Shown: piece after piece, positions 16,104-23,726 of the stretch | Numbering within the stretch: the stretch's first letter is position 1 | Layout of the letters: the number at the start of each line of letters is the position of its first letter | NCBI GenBank assembly: GCA_002841405.1 | Contig: PGZR01000017.1 | Location: forward strand, 1 to 35,451 | DNA length: 35,451 nt | Source of the DNA: Firmicutes bacterium HGW-Firmicutes-4 | Lineage (GTDB): Bacteria > Bacillota > Clostridia > Eubacteriales > Eubacteriaceae | Direction: 5' to 3' | The notes under the pieces: model-generated | The model's database searches: none | What the model was told of the DNA's origin: nothing | The model's input: only the letters and a program-made list of their open reading frames with translations | Position numbers and translations under genes: made by a program

Positions 16104-17441
16104 ATGGCAGAATTTATAATTATGCCCAAACAAGGTCTCCAGATGACCGAAGGAACCATTATGGAATGGTTGATTGGAGAAGGAGAAGAAGTTATTGCTG
16201 ATGCTCCTTTATTCGAAATGGAAACTGATAAATTAACCATTACCATTGACGCCAGTGCGGGTGGTACCTTGTTAAAAATAATTCATGGAGCCGGAGCCGT
16301 GGTTCCGATCACTGAACCGATTGCCATTATCGGTGAAAAAGGCGAAGATTTTTCAGGCTTATTAAATTCCATCGGAGCACCGGCAGCCCCATCAGTGGTT
16401 GCTGAAAGTGTGGAACCAGTGCAGACTGAGGAAGCATCGATCGGAACAGCAGCAGTTAAAGCACCACGAACCGGAAGATTTTTTGCATCACCCCGGGCTA
16501 AAATGCTGGCTGAAGAAAAAGGGTTTGATGTTGCTGATATTGACGGTTCTGGACCCGAGGGACTGATCATTGAAAAGGATGTCCGGGATTATATACTTAA
16601 TCCGGCACAAAAAACGGCTGCAACGCCATTGGCCAGAAAAGTTGCTGAGCTGGAAAATATTGATATCAATGAGATTCAGGGATCCGGTGTACGCAATAAA
16701 GTATTAGCAGACGATGTGCGTTCATCGGCATCAGTCAGTCAAACACCGATCCAGCTGGTTCAGCAACTTGATGAAGAATTGATTCCCATCAAAGGGATGC
16801 GAAAAATTGTCGCAGAACGCATGAAACAAAGTCTTGGCGAAATGGCCCAGGCCAACCATCGCATCACCGTCGATATGACCAATTCGGTGGCGTTAAGAGA
16901 ACAATACAAAGCAGTGGGCAGAAAGGTCAGCTACAACGACATCGTACTGCGCTGCGCGGCCAAAGCCTTGACCGAATTCCCAATGATGAATTCTTCCTGG
17001 ACCAGCGCCGGCATTGTTCTTAAGAAATATGTAAATATGGGCATGGCGGTAGCTATTGACCAGGGTTTAATTGTTCCTGTTATTAAAAATATTCACCTAA
17101 AATCGTTGGATCAAATTTCTAAAGAATCCAGTGAAATGGCCACAAAAGCAAAAGAAAACAGACTTCAGGCGGAAGACTATAGCGGCGGAACCTTTACCGT
17201 TTCCAATCTGGGGATGTTTGATATTGACGGCTTCACTGCTATCATCAACCCACCAGAAGCCGGCATCCTGGCAGTTGGAAAGCTGGCCAAACAACCAGTG
17301 GTAATCGGTGATGAAATTGTTATCCGGATGATGATGCAGCTCAGCCTGACTTATGATCATCGTACCGTTGATGGCGCGCCGGCAGCTCAGTTCCTGAAAC
17401 GGATCAAAGAATTACTTGAAAATCCAATGTTGCTGATTTAA
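16104..17441 (+). CDS. Dihydrolipoamide acyltransferase E2 component
   Basis: This is the core of the dehydrogenase complex and transfers the acyl group to CoA. Its domains are a lipoyl domain (1-78) with Lys43 in METDKLT, two peripheral-subunit-binding domains in tandem (about 125-164 and 173-206) and a catalytic domain (about 225-445) with DHRTVDG (418-424) holding the catalytic His419. At 445 residues the length is normal. Two binding domains instead of the usual one is a modest oddity. The lipoyl lysine must be modified. The octanoyltransferase gene at 30406 in the same gene run can start that process. AGGAGG (16093-16098) precedes the ATG. Confidence 0.93.
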   Translation: MAEFIIMPKQGLQMTEGTIMEWLIGEGEEVIADAPLFEMETDKLTITIDASAGGTLLKIIHGAGAVVPITEPIAIIGEKGEDFSGLLNSIGAPAAPSVVAESVEPVQTEEASIGTAAVKAPRTGRFFASPRAKMLAEEKGFDVADIDGSGPEGLIIEKDVRDYILNPAQKTAATPLARKVAELENIDINEIQGSGVRNKVLADDVRSSASVSQTPIQLVQQLDEELIPIKGMRKIVAERMKQSLGEMAQANHRITVDMTNSVALREQYKAVGRKVSYNDIVLRCAAKALTEFPMMNSSWTSAGIVLKKYVNMGMAVAIDQGLIVPVIKNIHLKSLDQISKESSEMATKAKENRLQAEDYSGGTFTVSNLGMFDIDGFTAIINPPEAGILAVGKLAKQPVVIGDEIVIRMMMQLSLTYDHRTVDGAPAAQFLKRIKELLENPMLLI

Positions 17442-17454
17442 GGAGAATGACTTT

Positions 17455-18834
17455 ATGAAATATGATGTTGCAGTTTTAGGAGGAGGCCCGGGGGGATATG
17501 AAGCGGCAATTCGCTGTTCCCAGTATGGTCTCAAAACAGTGCTCATCGAAGCAAGAGAACTTGGCGGTACCTGTTTAAATCGCGGTTGTATTCCAACCAA
17601 AGCCTTGCTTCATGGTGCCGAATTTTACGATGAAGCAAAGGGTGCCCAGGAGTTTGGTGTTTTTTTTGACAATATCGCATTTGACTATGAAAAATTGGCA
17701 ATCTATAAAGATAAGATCGTCAGCAGATTAAGAAAGGGCATTGAAGGACTTGAAAAAGCCCATGGCGTCACCGTCATTAAGGGCTTTGGGGTACTAAAAA
17801 ATGCTAATGAAATAGCCGTAAATGGAGAAACGGTTGTGGCCGATCACATCATTCTGGCCACCGGTTCCGCCCCCTTTTTGCCACCTATTCCAGGCGTCGA
17901 CAACAAATCGGTCATGACCAGCGATGAAGTTCTGGAAATGAAACAGTGTCCGGAAAGCCTGGTGATTATCGGCGGCGGTATCATCGGCATCGAATTTGCT
18001 ACCTTGTATGCATCGCTGGGAAAAAAGGTGACGGTTATCGAAATGCAGCCGGATATTCTTAAGGGAATCGACAAAGAAATTATTAAGGAACTGTCCCAGA
18101 TTCTTAAGCGAAAAGGGGTTCAGATTATTGCTGGCGCCAAGGTCACTGGGATCGAAGAAGCGGAAGAAATCACCGTAAGCTATGAAAAAGACGGACAGCC
18201 TCACCGTGCTGCTGGGACATGCTGCATTGTCTGTGTTGGCCGAAAAGCGCAAATCGATACGATCGGTTTGGATGCCGTCGGCATTAAGCGCAATGGCTCA
18301 TTTATTGAAGTGGATGCGTATCTCAGAACAAATATTCCTAACATCTATGCCATTGGTGACATCACCGGAAAAATTCAACTGGCCCATGTTGCCACAAAAC
18401 AGGGGATGGTTGCCGCCGAAAACATTATCGACAAACAGAAGCAGATGAAATATGAGGTGGTACCTTCCTGTCTTTACACCAATCCGGAAATTGCCTGGAT
18501 CGGACTGAGCGAAGAGGAAGCAGTCAAGGCCGGCAAGAACATAAAAATCGGACGCTATGGTGTCGGCGGCAATGGCAAGTCCAGTGTCATGGGACAAAGC
18601 AAAGGACTCATTAAACTGGTCTGTGACCATGCCACCGGCGAAGTTTACGGAGCCCAGATCATGGCCCCCAGAGCCACCGATATGATCGGCGAAATTGCCG
18701 TAATCATGGAATGCGAAGGCACCATAGAAGAATTATCAGAAACCATTCATCCCCATCCCACCGTTTGCGAAATTATCGTGGAAGCGGCTCACGATGTGGA
18801 AGGGATGTGCTGCAATGCGCCACCAAAGAAATAA
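17455..18834 (+). CDS. Dihydrolipoyl dehydrogenase (E3)
   Basis: This flavin disulfide reductase reoxidises the dihydrolipoyl group with NAD. FAD binding is shown by VLGGGPGGYEAAIR (7-20), the redox-active disulfide by GGTCLNRGCIPTK (Cys40, Cys45), the NAD domain by VIIGGGIIGIEFATLY and the second flavin contact by IYAIGDITG. The interface catalytic pair is HPHPTVCE near the C-terminus. At 459 residues the length is normal. No lipoyl domain is fused to the N-terminus. It lies 13 bases after E2 with AAGGAGA upstream, and completes the four-subunit complex. Confidence 0.95.
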   Translation: MKYDVAVLGGGPGGYEAAIRCSQYGLKTVLIEARELGGTCLNRGCIPTKALLHGAEFYDEAKGAQEFGVFFDNIAFDYEKLAIYKDKIVSRLRKGIEGLEKAHGVTVIKGFGVLKNANEIAVNGETVVADHIILATGSAPFLPPIPGVDNKSVMTSDEVLEMKQCPESLVIIGGGIIGIEFATLYASLGKKVTVIEMQPDILKGIDKEIIKELSQILKRKGVQIIAGAKVTGIEEAEEITVSYEKDGQPHRAAGTCCIVCVGRKAQIDTIGLDAVGIKRNGSFIEVDAYLRTNIPNIYAIGDITGKIQLAHVATKQGMVAAENIIDKQKQMKYEVVPSCLYTNPEIAWIGLSEEEAVKAGKNIKIGRYGVGGNGKSSVMGQSKGLIKLVCDHATGEVYGAQIMAPRATDMIGEIAVIMECEGTIEELSETIHPHPTVCEIIVEAAHDVEGMCCNAPPKK

Positions 18835-18853
18835 AATTCAGGAGGAAAATATA

Positions 18854-19882
18854 ATGAAAAAAGTTAAAGTAGGAGTAGCCGGATATGGCGTCATTGGCCA
18901 GAGACTGGCAGACGCAGTGGCACTGCAAGGCGATATGGAATTGGTGGGGGTTGCTGATTTAGCACCAACCCTGTCAATCCGGGCATTAAGAGAAAAAGGA
19001 ATGCCTTATAACTTGTTTTTAGTGGACATGAACCGAAAATCAGAGTTTGAAGCCCTGGAAATTCCCATTGCCGGATCTTTTGAAGACCTGGTCGATCAGG
19101 TTGATATTATGCTGGATTCTTCACCAGGCGGTGTGGGCGTTAAAAACAAAGAACTTTATGCATCAAAAGGCGTGAAGGCTATTTTCCAGGGGGGCGAAAA
19201 GAATTCAGTCGCCGATGTATTTTTCCACGGCTATGCCAATTACGAACAAGGGCTGGATCAGGATTATTTGAAACTCACCAGCTGTAATACCACCGGCTTG
19301 ATTCGTGCCGTTGATTGTCTGGACCGCAACTGCGGCGGCGTTGAACGGGTTGCCATTACCATTATCCGTCGGGTTGCCGATCCCGGCGATTATCACCGCG
19401 GCTTAACCAATGCTCTGCAGGTGGATAAGGCCCCATCCCATCAGGCGGTGGATTTAATGACCATCATGCCTCATGTTGAAGCCACCGGCGTGCTGGTTCA
19501 TACACCAGTAACTCATGGTCATATTATCACCGTACTGGCTACCGGAAAGAAAAAAATCACCAAAGAAATGGCGTTGGAAGCATTCAAAAAACATCCCCGT
19601 ATTCGGGTGGTGAAAATTGATGATGGTTTCCAGGGCAATGCCTCCTTCTTCCGATATGCCCGAGATCTGGGCAATACCAGAGGCGACATGTATGAAATTG
19701 GCTTATGGGAAGACTGTATCGTCGAAAGCGGAAACGATATTATGTTTGCCATCAATATTCCTCAGGAAAGCGTCACCATTCCAGAAACAATGGATGCTGT
19801 CAGAGCGGCTACCGGAATGCAGCAAACCCGAGAAGACGGAACAGCAGCAACAAACAAATATTTGAATTGTCAATGCCGTTAA
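18854..19882 (+). CDS. Archaeal-type (type II) glyceraldehyde-3-phosphate dehydrogenase homologue
   Basis: This is a phosphorylating aldehyde dehydrogenase of the family typical of Archaea, with 342 residues. The Rossmann start KVGVAGYGVIGQRLADAV and the nucleophile motif TSCNTTGLIRAVDCL (Cys144) match that family, as does IIRRVADPGD. A His at about 223 in THGHIITV aligns with the archaeal catalytic His. Differences stand out: archaeal PSHHGPD is PSHQAVD here (His196-Gln197), and GPINAI is RGLTNAL. Both changes lie in the catalytic domain. The frame extends back to 18794, but ATG 18854 has AGGAGG just upstream. It is paired with a PGK-like gene 13 bases later. The substrate may be another aldehyde (inference). 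Confidence 0.85.
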   Translation: MKKVKVGVAGYGVIGQRLADAVALQGDMELVGVADLAPTLSIRALREKGMPYNLFLVDMNRKSEFEALEIPIAGSFEDLVDQVDIMLDSSPGGVGVKNKELYASKGVKAIFQGGEKNSVADVFFHGYANYEQGLDQDYLKLTSCNTTGLIRAVDCLDRNCGGVERVAITIIRRVADPGDYHRGLTNALQVDKAPSHQAVDLMTIMPHVEATGVLVHTPVTHGHIITVLATGKKKITKEMALEAFKKHPRIRVVKIDDGFQGNASFFRYARDLGNTRGDMYEIGLWEDCIVESGNDIMFAINIPQESVTIPETMDAVRAATGMQQTREDGTAATNKYLNCQCR

Positions 19883-19895
19883 GGGGAGTGGGCCA

Positions 19896-21149
19896 ATGAA
19901 ATTTGGGATTAAAACCTTGGATGACCTCCAATTCTCCGGAAAAACGGTTCTCCTCCGGGTGGATATTAACCAGCCGGTGGACAAAGAAAAAAATACCTTA
20001 AAAGATATTACCCGAATCAAAGCCTGTGTTCCGACCATCCGGGAATTGTCGGATAAGGGCGCAAAGGCGGTGATTCTGGCCCATCAGGGCAGTGATATCG
20101 AATATGAAAACTTTTATACCACCGAACCTCATGCAAAAGTGTTAACCGAACTGCTTAACCAGGAAGTGAAATTTGTTGAGGATGTCTGCGGACCCACCGC
20201 CAGAGCAGCGATTACAGCTTTGAATGATGGCGAAATTCTGTTATTGGATAATGTCCGTTTTGTCTCTGAAGAACAGACCTTATTTGAAACTAATTTAAAA
20301 TTAAGTCATGAAGACCAGGCTAAAACTCTACTGGTGAGAAAACTGGCACCCCTGGCTGATCTATATGTCTGTGATGCTTTTGCGGCCGCCCACCGGGATC
20401 AACCCTCCCTCTGTGGTTTTGAACAGGTACTGCCGTCAGCGATGGGAAGATTGTTTGAAGAAGAGTACAGTGTTCTTTCCGAAATTACCGAAAATCCGGG
20501 CAGACCATCAGTCTTTGTTTTAGGCGGCGCCAAAATATCCGATGCCTTTATCATGATGAACTCGGTGCTGGGAAAAGGAATCGCCGACACGGTTCTGGCC
20601 GGAGGTTTAGTGGGAAACATTATGCTGTTGGCAAAAGGATTTGACATCGGAGCAAGCTCCAAAGCCTTTATTGAAAAAAGAGGGTTTAATAAATACATTG
20701 AGGATGCCAAAAAACTGCTGGAAAAATATGGGGCGATGATTGAATTGCCTACAGATTTAGCTTATCTGGATGACGGGGTTAGAAAAGAAGTGAAACTGTC
20801 TGACTTGCCGGTTGATGAAATGCTGGTGGATATCGGCCACGAATCAACCCAAAAATTCCAGGAGATCATCCTTGGCGCTAAAACAGTTTTCACCAACGGA
20901 CCAATGGGGATTTTTGAAGAAAAAATCACCGAATACGGCACCAAAAATGTCTGGGACGCCCTGGGAAAAACCGAAGCTTACACCGTTATCGGCGGCGGTG
21001 ACAGCATTACGGCCACCAACAAATATGATTTAAGCGAAAAAATTGATTATATCTGTACCGGCGGCGGTGCCCTGATCCGGTTTTTAACAGGCGAAACCCT
21101 GCCGGTTGTCAAAGCATTGATGCATGGTTCAGCGATAAAGCAAAAATAA
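19896..21149 (+). CDS. Archaeal-type phosphoglycerate kinase homologue
   Basis: This acyl-phosphate:ADP phosphotransferase of 417 residues would make ATP from the product of the upstream dehydrogenase. Family motifs are LLRVDINQP (Asp23, Asn25), DITRIKACVPTIREL (Arg40), LAHQG (His63), LLLDNVRF (Arg121), AAAHRDQPS (Arg167), FVLGGAKISD, NGPMGIFE and GGGDSITATNKY. LAHQG in place of SHLGRP is the archaeal form. However, HQGR is HQGS here: Ser66 stands where other PGKs have an Arg that helps bind the phosphate of 3-phosphoglycerate. The other basic-patch residues are kept. I infer an altered acid substrate. GGGGAG lies about nine bases before the ATG. Confidence 0.88.
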   Translation: MKFGIKTLDDLQFSGKTVLLRVDINQPVDKEKNTLKDITRIKACVPTIRELSDKGAKAVILAHQGSDIEYENFYTTEPHAKVLTELLNQEVKFVEDVCGPTARAAITALNDGEILLLDNVRFVSEEQTLFETNLKLSHEDQAKTLLVRKLAPLADLYVCDAFAAAHRDQPSLCGFEQVLPSAMGRLFEEEYSVLSEITENPGRPSVFVLGGAKISDAFIMMNSVLGKGIADTVLAGGLVGNIMLLAKGFDIGASSKAFIEKRGFNKYIEDAKKLLEKYGAMIELPTDLAYLDDGVRKEVKLSDLPVDEMLVDIGHESTQKFQEIILGAKTVFTNGPMGIFEEKITEYGTKNVWDALGKTEAYTVIGGGDSITATNKYDLSEKIDYICTGGGALIRFLTGETLPVVKALMHGSAIKQK

Positions 21150-21195
21150 AAACGAACACCAGACACTAAGAAGGAAATTTAGAGAGGTTATTAAA

Positions 21196-22368
21196 ATGGA
21201 TTATGCACAGGAATCATTAAAACTGCACTACCAATGGAAAGGGAAACTGGAAGTCAATTCCAAGGTTTCCGTAAACAATAAGGAGGATCTATCCCTGGCT
21301 TACACCCCGGGGGTAGCCCAGCCTTGTCTTGAAATTCAAAAAGATATCAGCAAAAGTTATGAATTAACCGGACGTTGGAATACCGTTGCTGTCATCAGCG
21401 ACGGAACCGCAGTTCTGGGACTGGGTGACATTGGCCCGGAAGCAAGCATGCCGGTAATGGAAGGGAAATGCGTTTTGTTCAAAGAATTTGGCGATGTGGA
21501 CGCAATTCCCCTGTGCATCCGTTCTAAAGATGTGGCTGAAATTGTTCAGGTGGTTAGTCTCCTGGCTGGAAGCTTCGGTGGCGTAAATCTTGAAGATATC
21601 GCCGCTCCGCGATGCTTTGAAATTGAGAAACGACTCAAAGAAATCTGTGATATTCCGATTTTTCATGATGACCAGCATGGCACCGCAGTTGTCACCCTGG
21701 CAGCGGTGTTAAACGCTGCGAAATTAACTGGCAAAGATATCAAAACCATGAAAGTGGTAATGAATGGCGCTGGCTCAGCTGGAATTGCCATTGCCAAACT
21801 GCTCTTGCAGGTGGGTGTTGAAGACATCACCATGTGTGACCGGGTTGGTATCATTTATGACGGTCAGGAAGGGTTGACACCGGACAAACAGGAAATTGCG
21901 TTGGTGACCAACAAAGGCGGAATCAAAGGGACCCTTGCCGATGCGATGAAGGATGCCGATGTATTTATTGGTGTATCTGCACCCAATACCGTCACACCAG
22001 AAATGGTTCTTTCCATGAAAAAAGATCCGATTTTATTTCCGATGGCCAATCCCATTCCAGAAATTATGCCGGATTTGGCCTTAATGGCTGGAGCGGCGGT
22101 AGTTGGCACCGGTCGAAGTGATTTTGCCAATCAGATCAATAACGTTTTAGCCTTCCCCGGGATTTTTAGGGGAGCATTGGATGTCAGAGCCAGCGATATC
22201 AATGACGCCATGAAAATCGCGGCAGCTTACGCTATTGCCGGTTTGGTCACCGATCAAGAACTGCGTTCTGATTTTATTATTCCAAATGCTTTTGATCCCC
22301 GCATTAAAGACGCAGTCGCCACAGCGGTGGCAAAGGCTGCCCATGAAAGCGGTGTCAGCCGCATCTAG
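21196..22368 (+). CDS. Malic enzyme, short bacterial form
   Basis: This enzyme oxidatively decarboxylates malate to pyruvate and CO2 with NAD or NADP. The 390 residues contain SLAYTPGVAQPCLEI, the metal-site stretch FHDDQHGTAVVTLAAVLNA and the Rossmann loop NGAGSAGIAIAKLL, followed by NPIPEIMP. The C-terminal phosphotransacetylase-like extension of MaeB types is absent, as expected at this length. AGAGAGG lies upstream of ATG 21196. Its position next to LarA suggests that a 2-hydroxyacid such as malate is an intermediate of the operon's pathway and enters central metabolism as pyruvate (inference). Confidence 0.93.
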   Translation: MDYAQESLKLHYQWKGKLEVNSKVSVNNKEDLSLAYTPGVAQPCLEIQKDISKSYELTGRWNTVAVISDGTAVLGLGDIGPEASMPVMEGKCVLFKEFGDVDAIPLCIRSKDVAEIVQVVSLLAGSFGGVNLEDIAAPRCFEIEKRLKEICDIPIFHDDQHGTAVVTLAAVLNAAKLTGKDIKTMKVVMNGAGSAGIAIAKLLLQVGVEDITMCDRVGIIYDGQEGLTPDKQEIALVTNKGGIKGTLADAMKDADVFIGVSAPNTVTPEMVLSMKKDPILFPMANPIPEIMPDLALMAGAAVVGTGRSDFANQINNVLAFPGIFRGALDVRASDINDAMKIAAAYAIAGLVTDQELRSDFIIPNAFDPRIKDAVATAVAKAAHESGVSRI

Positions 22369-22383
22369 GGGTTGGAGTCAGTT

Positions 22384-23634
22384 ATGAAAATAGATATAGC
22401 AATTGGAAAAGAAAAACAATCGGTTAATATTCCAGAAAAAAATCTGGCAGCAATCTTAACACCAAATCCCATTGAAGTGACAACAACAGGTGAAGACGCC
22501 GTCTGCGCAGCGCTTCAAAATCCCATCGGGACACCCCCTTTAAAAGAGATCGTCAGACAGGGTGAAAAGGTCGTGATTATTACCAGCGATATTACCCGGC
22601 CACTGCCTTCACATGCGGTATTGCCGCCGATTCTTCATGAACTAAAAAAGAAGGGCATCAAGTGTGAAGACATAACCATTGTCTTCGCTCTGGGCAGTCA
22701 TCGGAAACATACCGCCGAAGAAATGAAAAAACTGGTCGGTGATTACATCTATTCAACCATTCGTTGTGTGGATGGCGATCCAAAAGATTTTGTGAACATG
22801 GGTAAAACAAAACATGGTACCCCAGTGGATGTGACCCGGATTGTGGCCGAAGCAGACCGACGCATTTGCCTGGGTAACATAGAATACCATTATTTTGCCG
22901 GTTACAGTGGCGGCGCCAAGGCAATCATGCCCGGCGTATCCACCCGGGCAGCCATTCAGAAGAATCACAGCTGTATGGTTAATCCACTGGCGGTAGCCGG
23001 AAAAATTGACGACAATCCGGTGCGACAGGATCTGGAGGAAGCAATTAATTACTGCCCCATCGACTTTATTGTCAACGTTATTCTCGATGAGAAAAAGAAT
23101 GTTATCCATGCAGTGGCCGGACATTATATCGAAGCCCATCGGGAAGGCTGTAAATTCCTGGATCAATTGTACAGTAAACCGATTGATGCCCTGGCAGATA
23201 TTGTGATTGTCTCCCAGGGAGGCGCACCCAAAGATTTAAATCTCTATCAAACCCAGAAAGCCCTGGATAATGCCAAGCACGCCATCAGAGATGGTGGCAT
23301 CATCATTCTGGTGGGTTCCTGTGAAGAGGGATTTGGAGAAGGGGTGTTTGAAAAATGGCTATTGGCAGCTGAGGATTCCCAGTCCTTAATTGAACGGATC
23401 AAAAATGATTTTCAATTGGGAGGGCATAAGGCGGCAGCCATTGCCATGGTTCTGGAAAAGAGCGAGATCTTCTTTGTTTCAAAAATGGAACCGGAAGTCG
23501 TCGAATCCATCTTTATGAAGCCCTACATCACCGTTCAGGGGGCATTAAAGGCCGCCTTTAACAAACTGGGACACGATTCTAAAGTTCTGGTGATGCCGCA
23601 TGGCGGCTCAACCCTGCCAATTTTAAAACAATAG
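22384..23634 (+). CDS. LarA-family nickel-pincer 2-hydroxyacid racemase/epimerase
   Basis: This is a homologue of lactate racemase LarA, which uses a nickel-pincer nucleotide covalently bound to Lys. The expected residues are present: SDITRP (Asp69, Arg72), GSHR (His106), EYHYFAGYSGGAK (His169, Lys179) and KNHSCM (His195). At 416 residues the length is standard. Members of the family act on lactate, malate and other 2-hydroxyacids. Neighbouring malic enzyme makes malate an attractive guess. The cofactor genes larB, larC and larE are not in the window, so cofactor must come from elsewhere. The frame opens at TTG 22372. ATG 22384 is preferred, with GGAG at 22374-22377. Confidence 0.88.
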   Translation: MKIDIAIGKEKQSVNIPEKNLAAILTPNPIEVTTTGEDAVCAALQNPIGTPPLKEIVRQGEKVVIITSDITRPLPSHAVLPPILHELKKKGIKCEDITIVFALGSHRKHTAEEMKKLVGDYIYSTIRCVDGDPKDFVNMGKTKHGTPVDVTRIVAEADRRICLGNIEYHYFAGYSGGAKAIMPGVSTRAAIQKNHSCMVNPLAVAGKIDDNPVRQDLEEAINYCPIDFIVNVILDEKKNVIHAVAGHYIEAHREGCKFLDQLYSKPIDALADIVIVSQGGAPKDLNLYQTQKALDNAKHAIRDGGIIILVGSCEEGFGEGVFEKWLLAAEDSQSLIERIKNDFQLGGHKAAAIAMVLEKSEIFFVSKMEPEVVESIFMKPYITVQGALKAAFNKLGHDSKVLVMPHGGSTLPILKQ

Positions 23635-23676
23635 CATTATCATCAAAGTTTTGTTTGTTCTTTGTATTTATTTATC

Positions 23677-23709
23677 AGCTGACTCCTTTAATGGAGGAGT
23701 CGGCTTTAT
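23677..23709 (+). terminator. Hairpin between LarA and the cofactor genes
   Basis: AGCTGACTCCT (23677-23687) pairs with AGGAGTCGGCTT (23695-23706). The T tract is short (CTTTATG), so it may be a weak terminator or a processing site. The next ribosome site follows immediately. Confidence 0.5.
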
Positions 23710-23726
23710 GTGAAAGAGGTAATAAC

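Noticed and set aside
18854-21149. Ordinary glycolytic gapA-pgk operon
   Set aside because: Both proteins are of archaeal type, carry active-site changes, and lie in a catabolic operon without triosephosphate isomerase, phosphoglycerate mutase or enolase.
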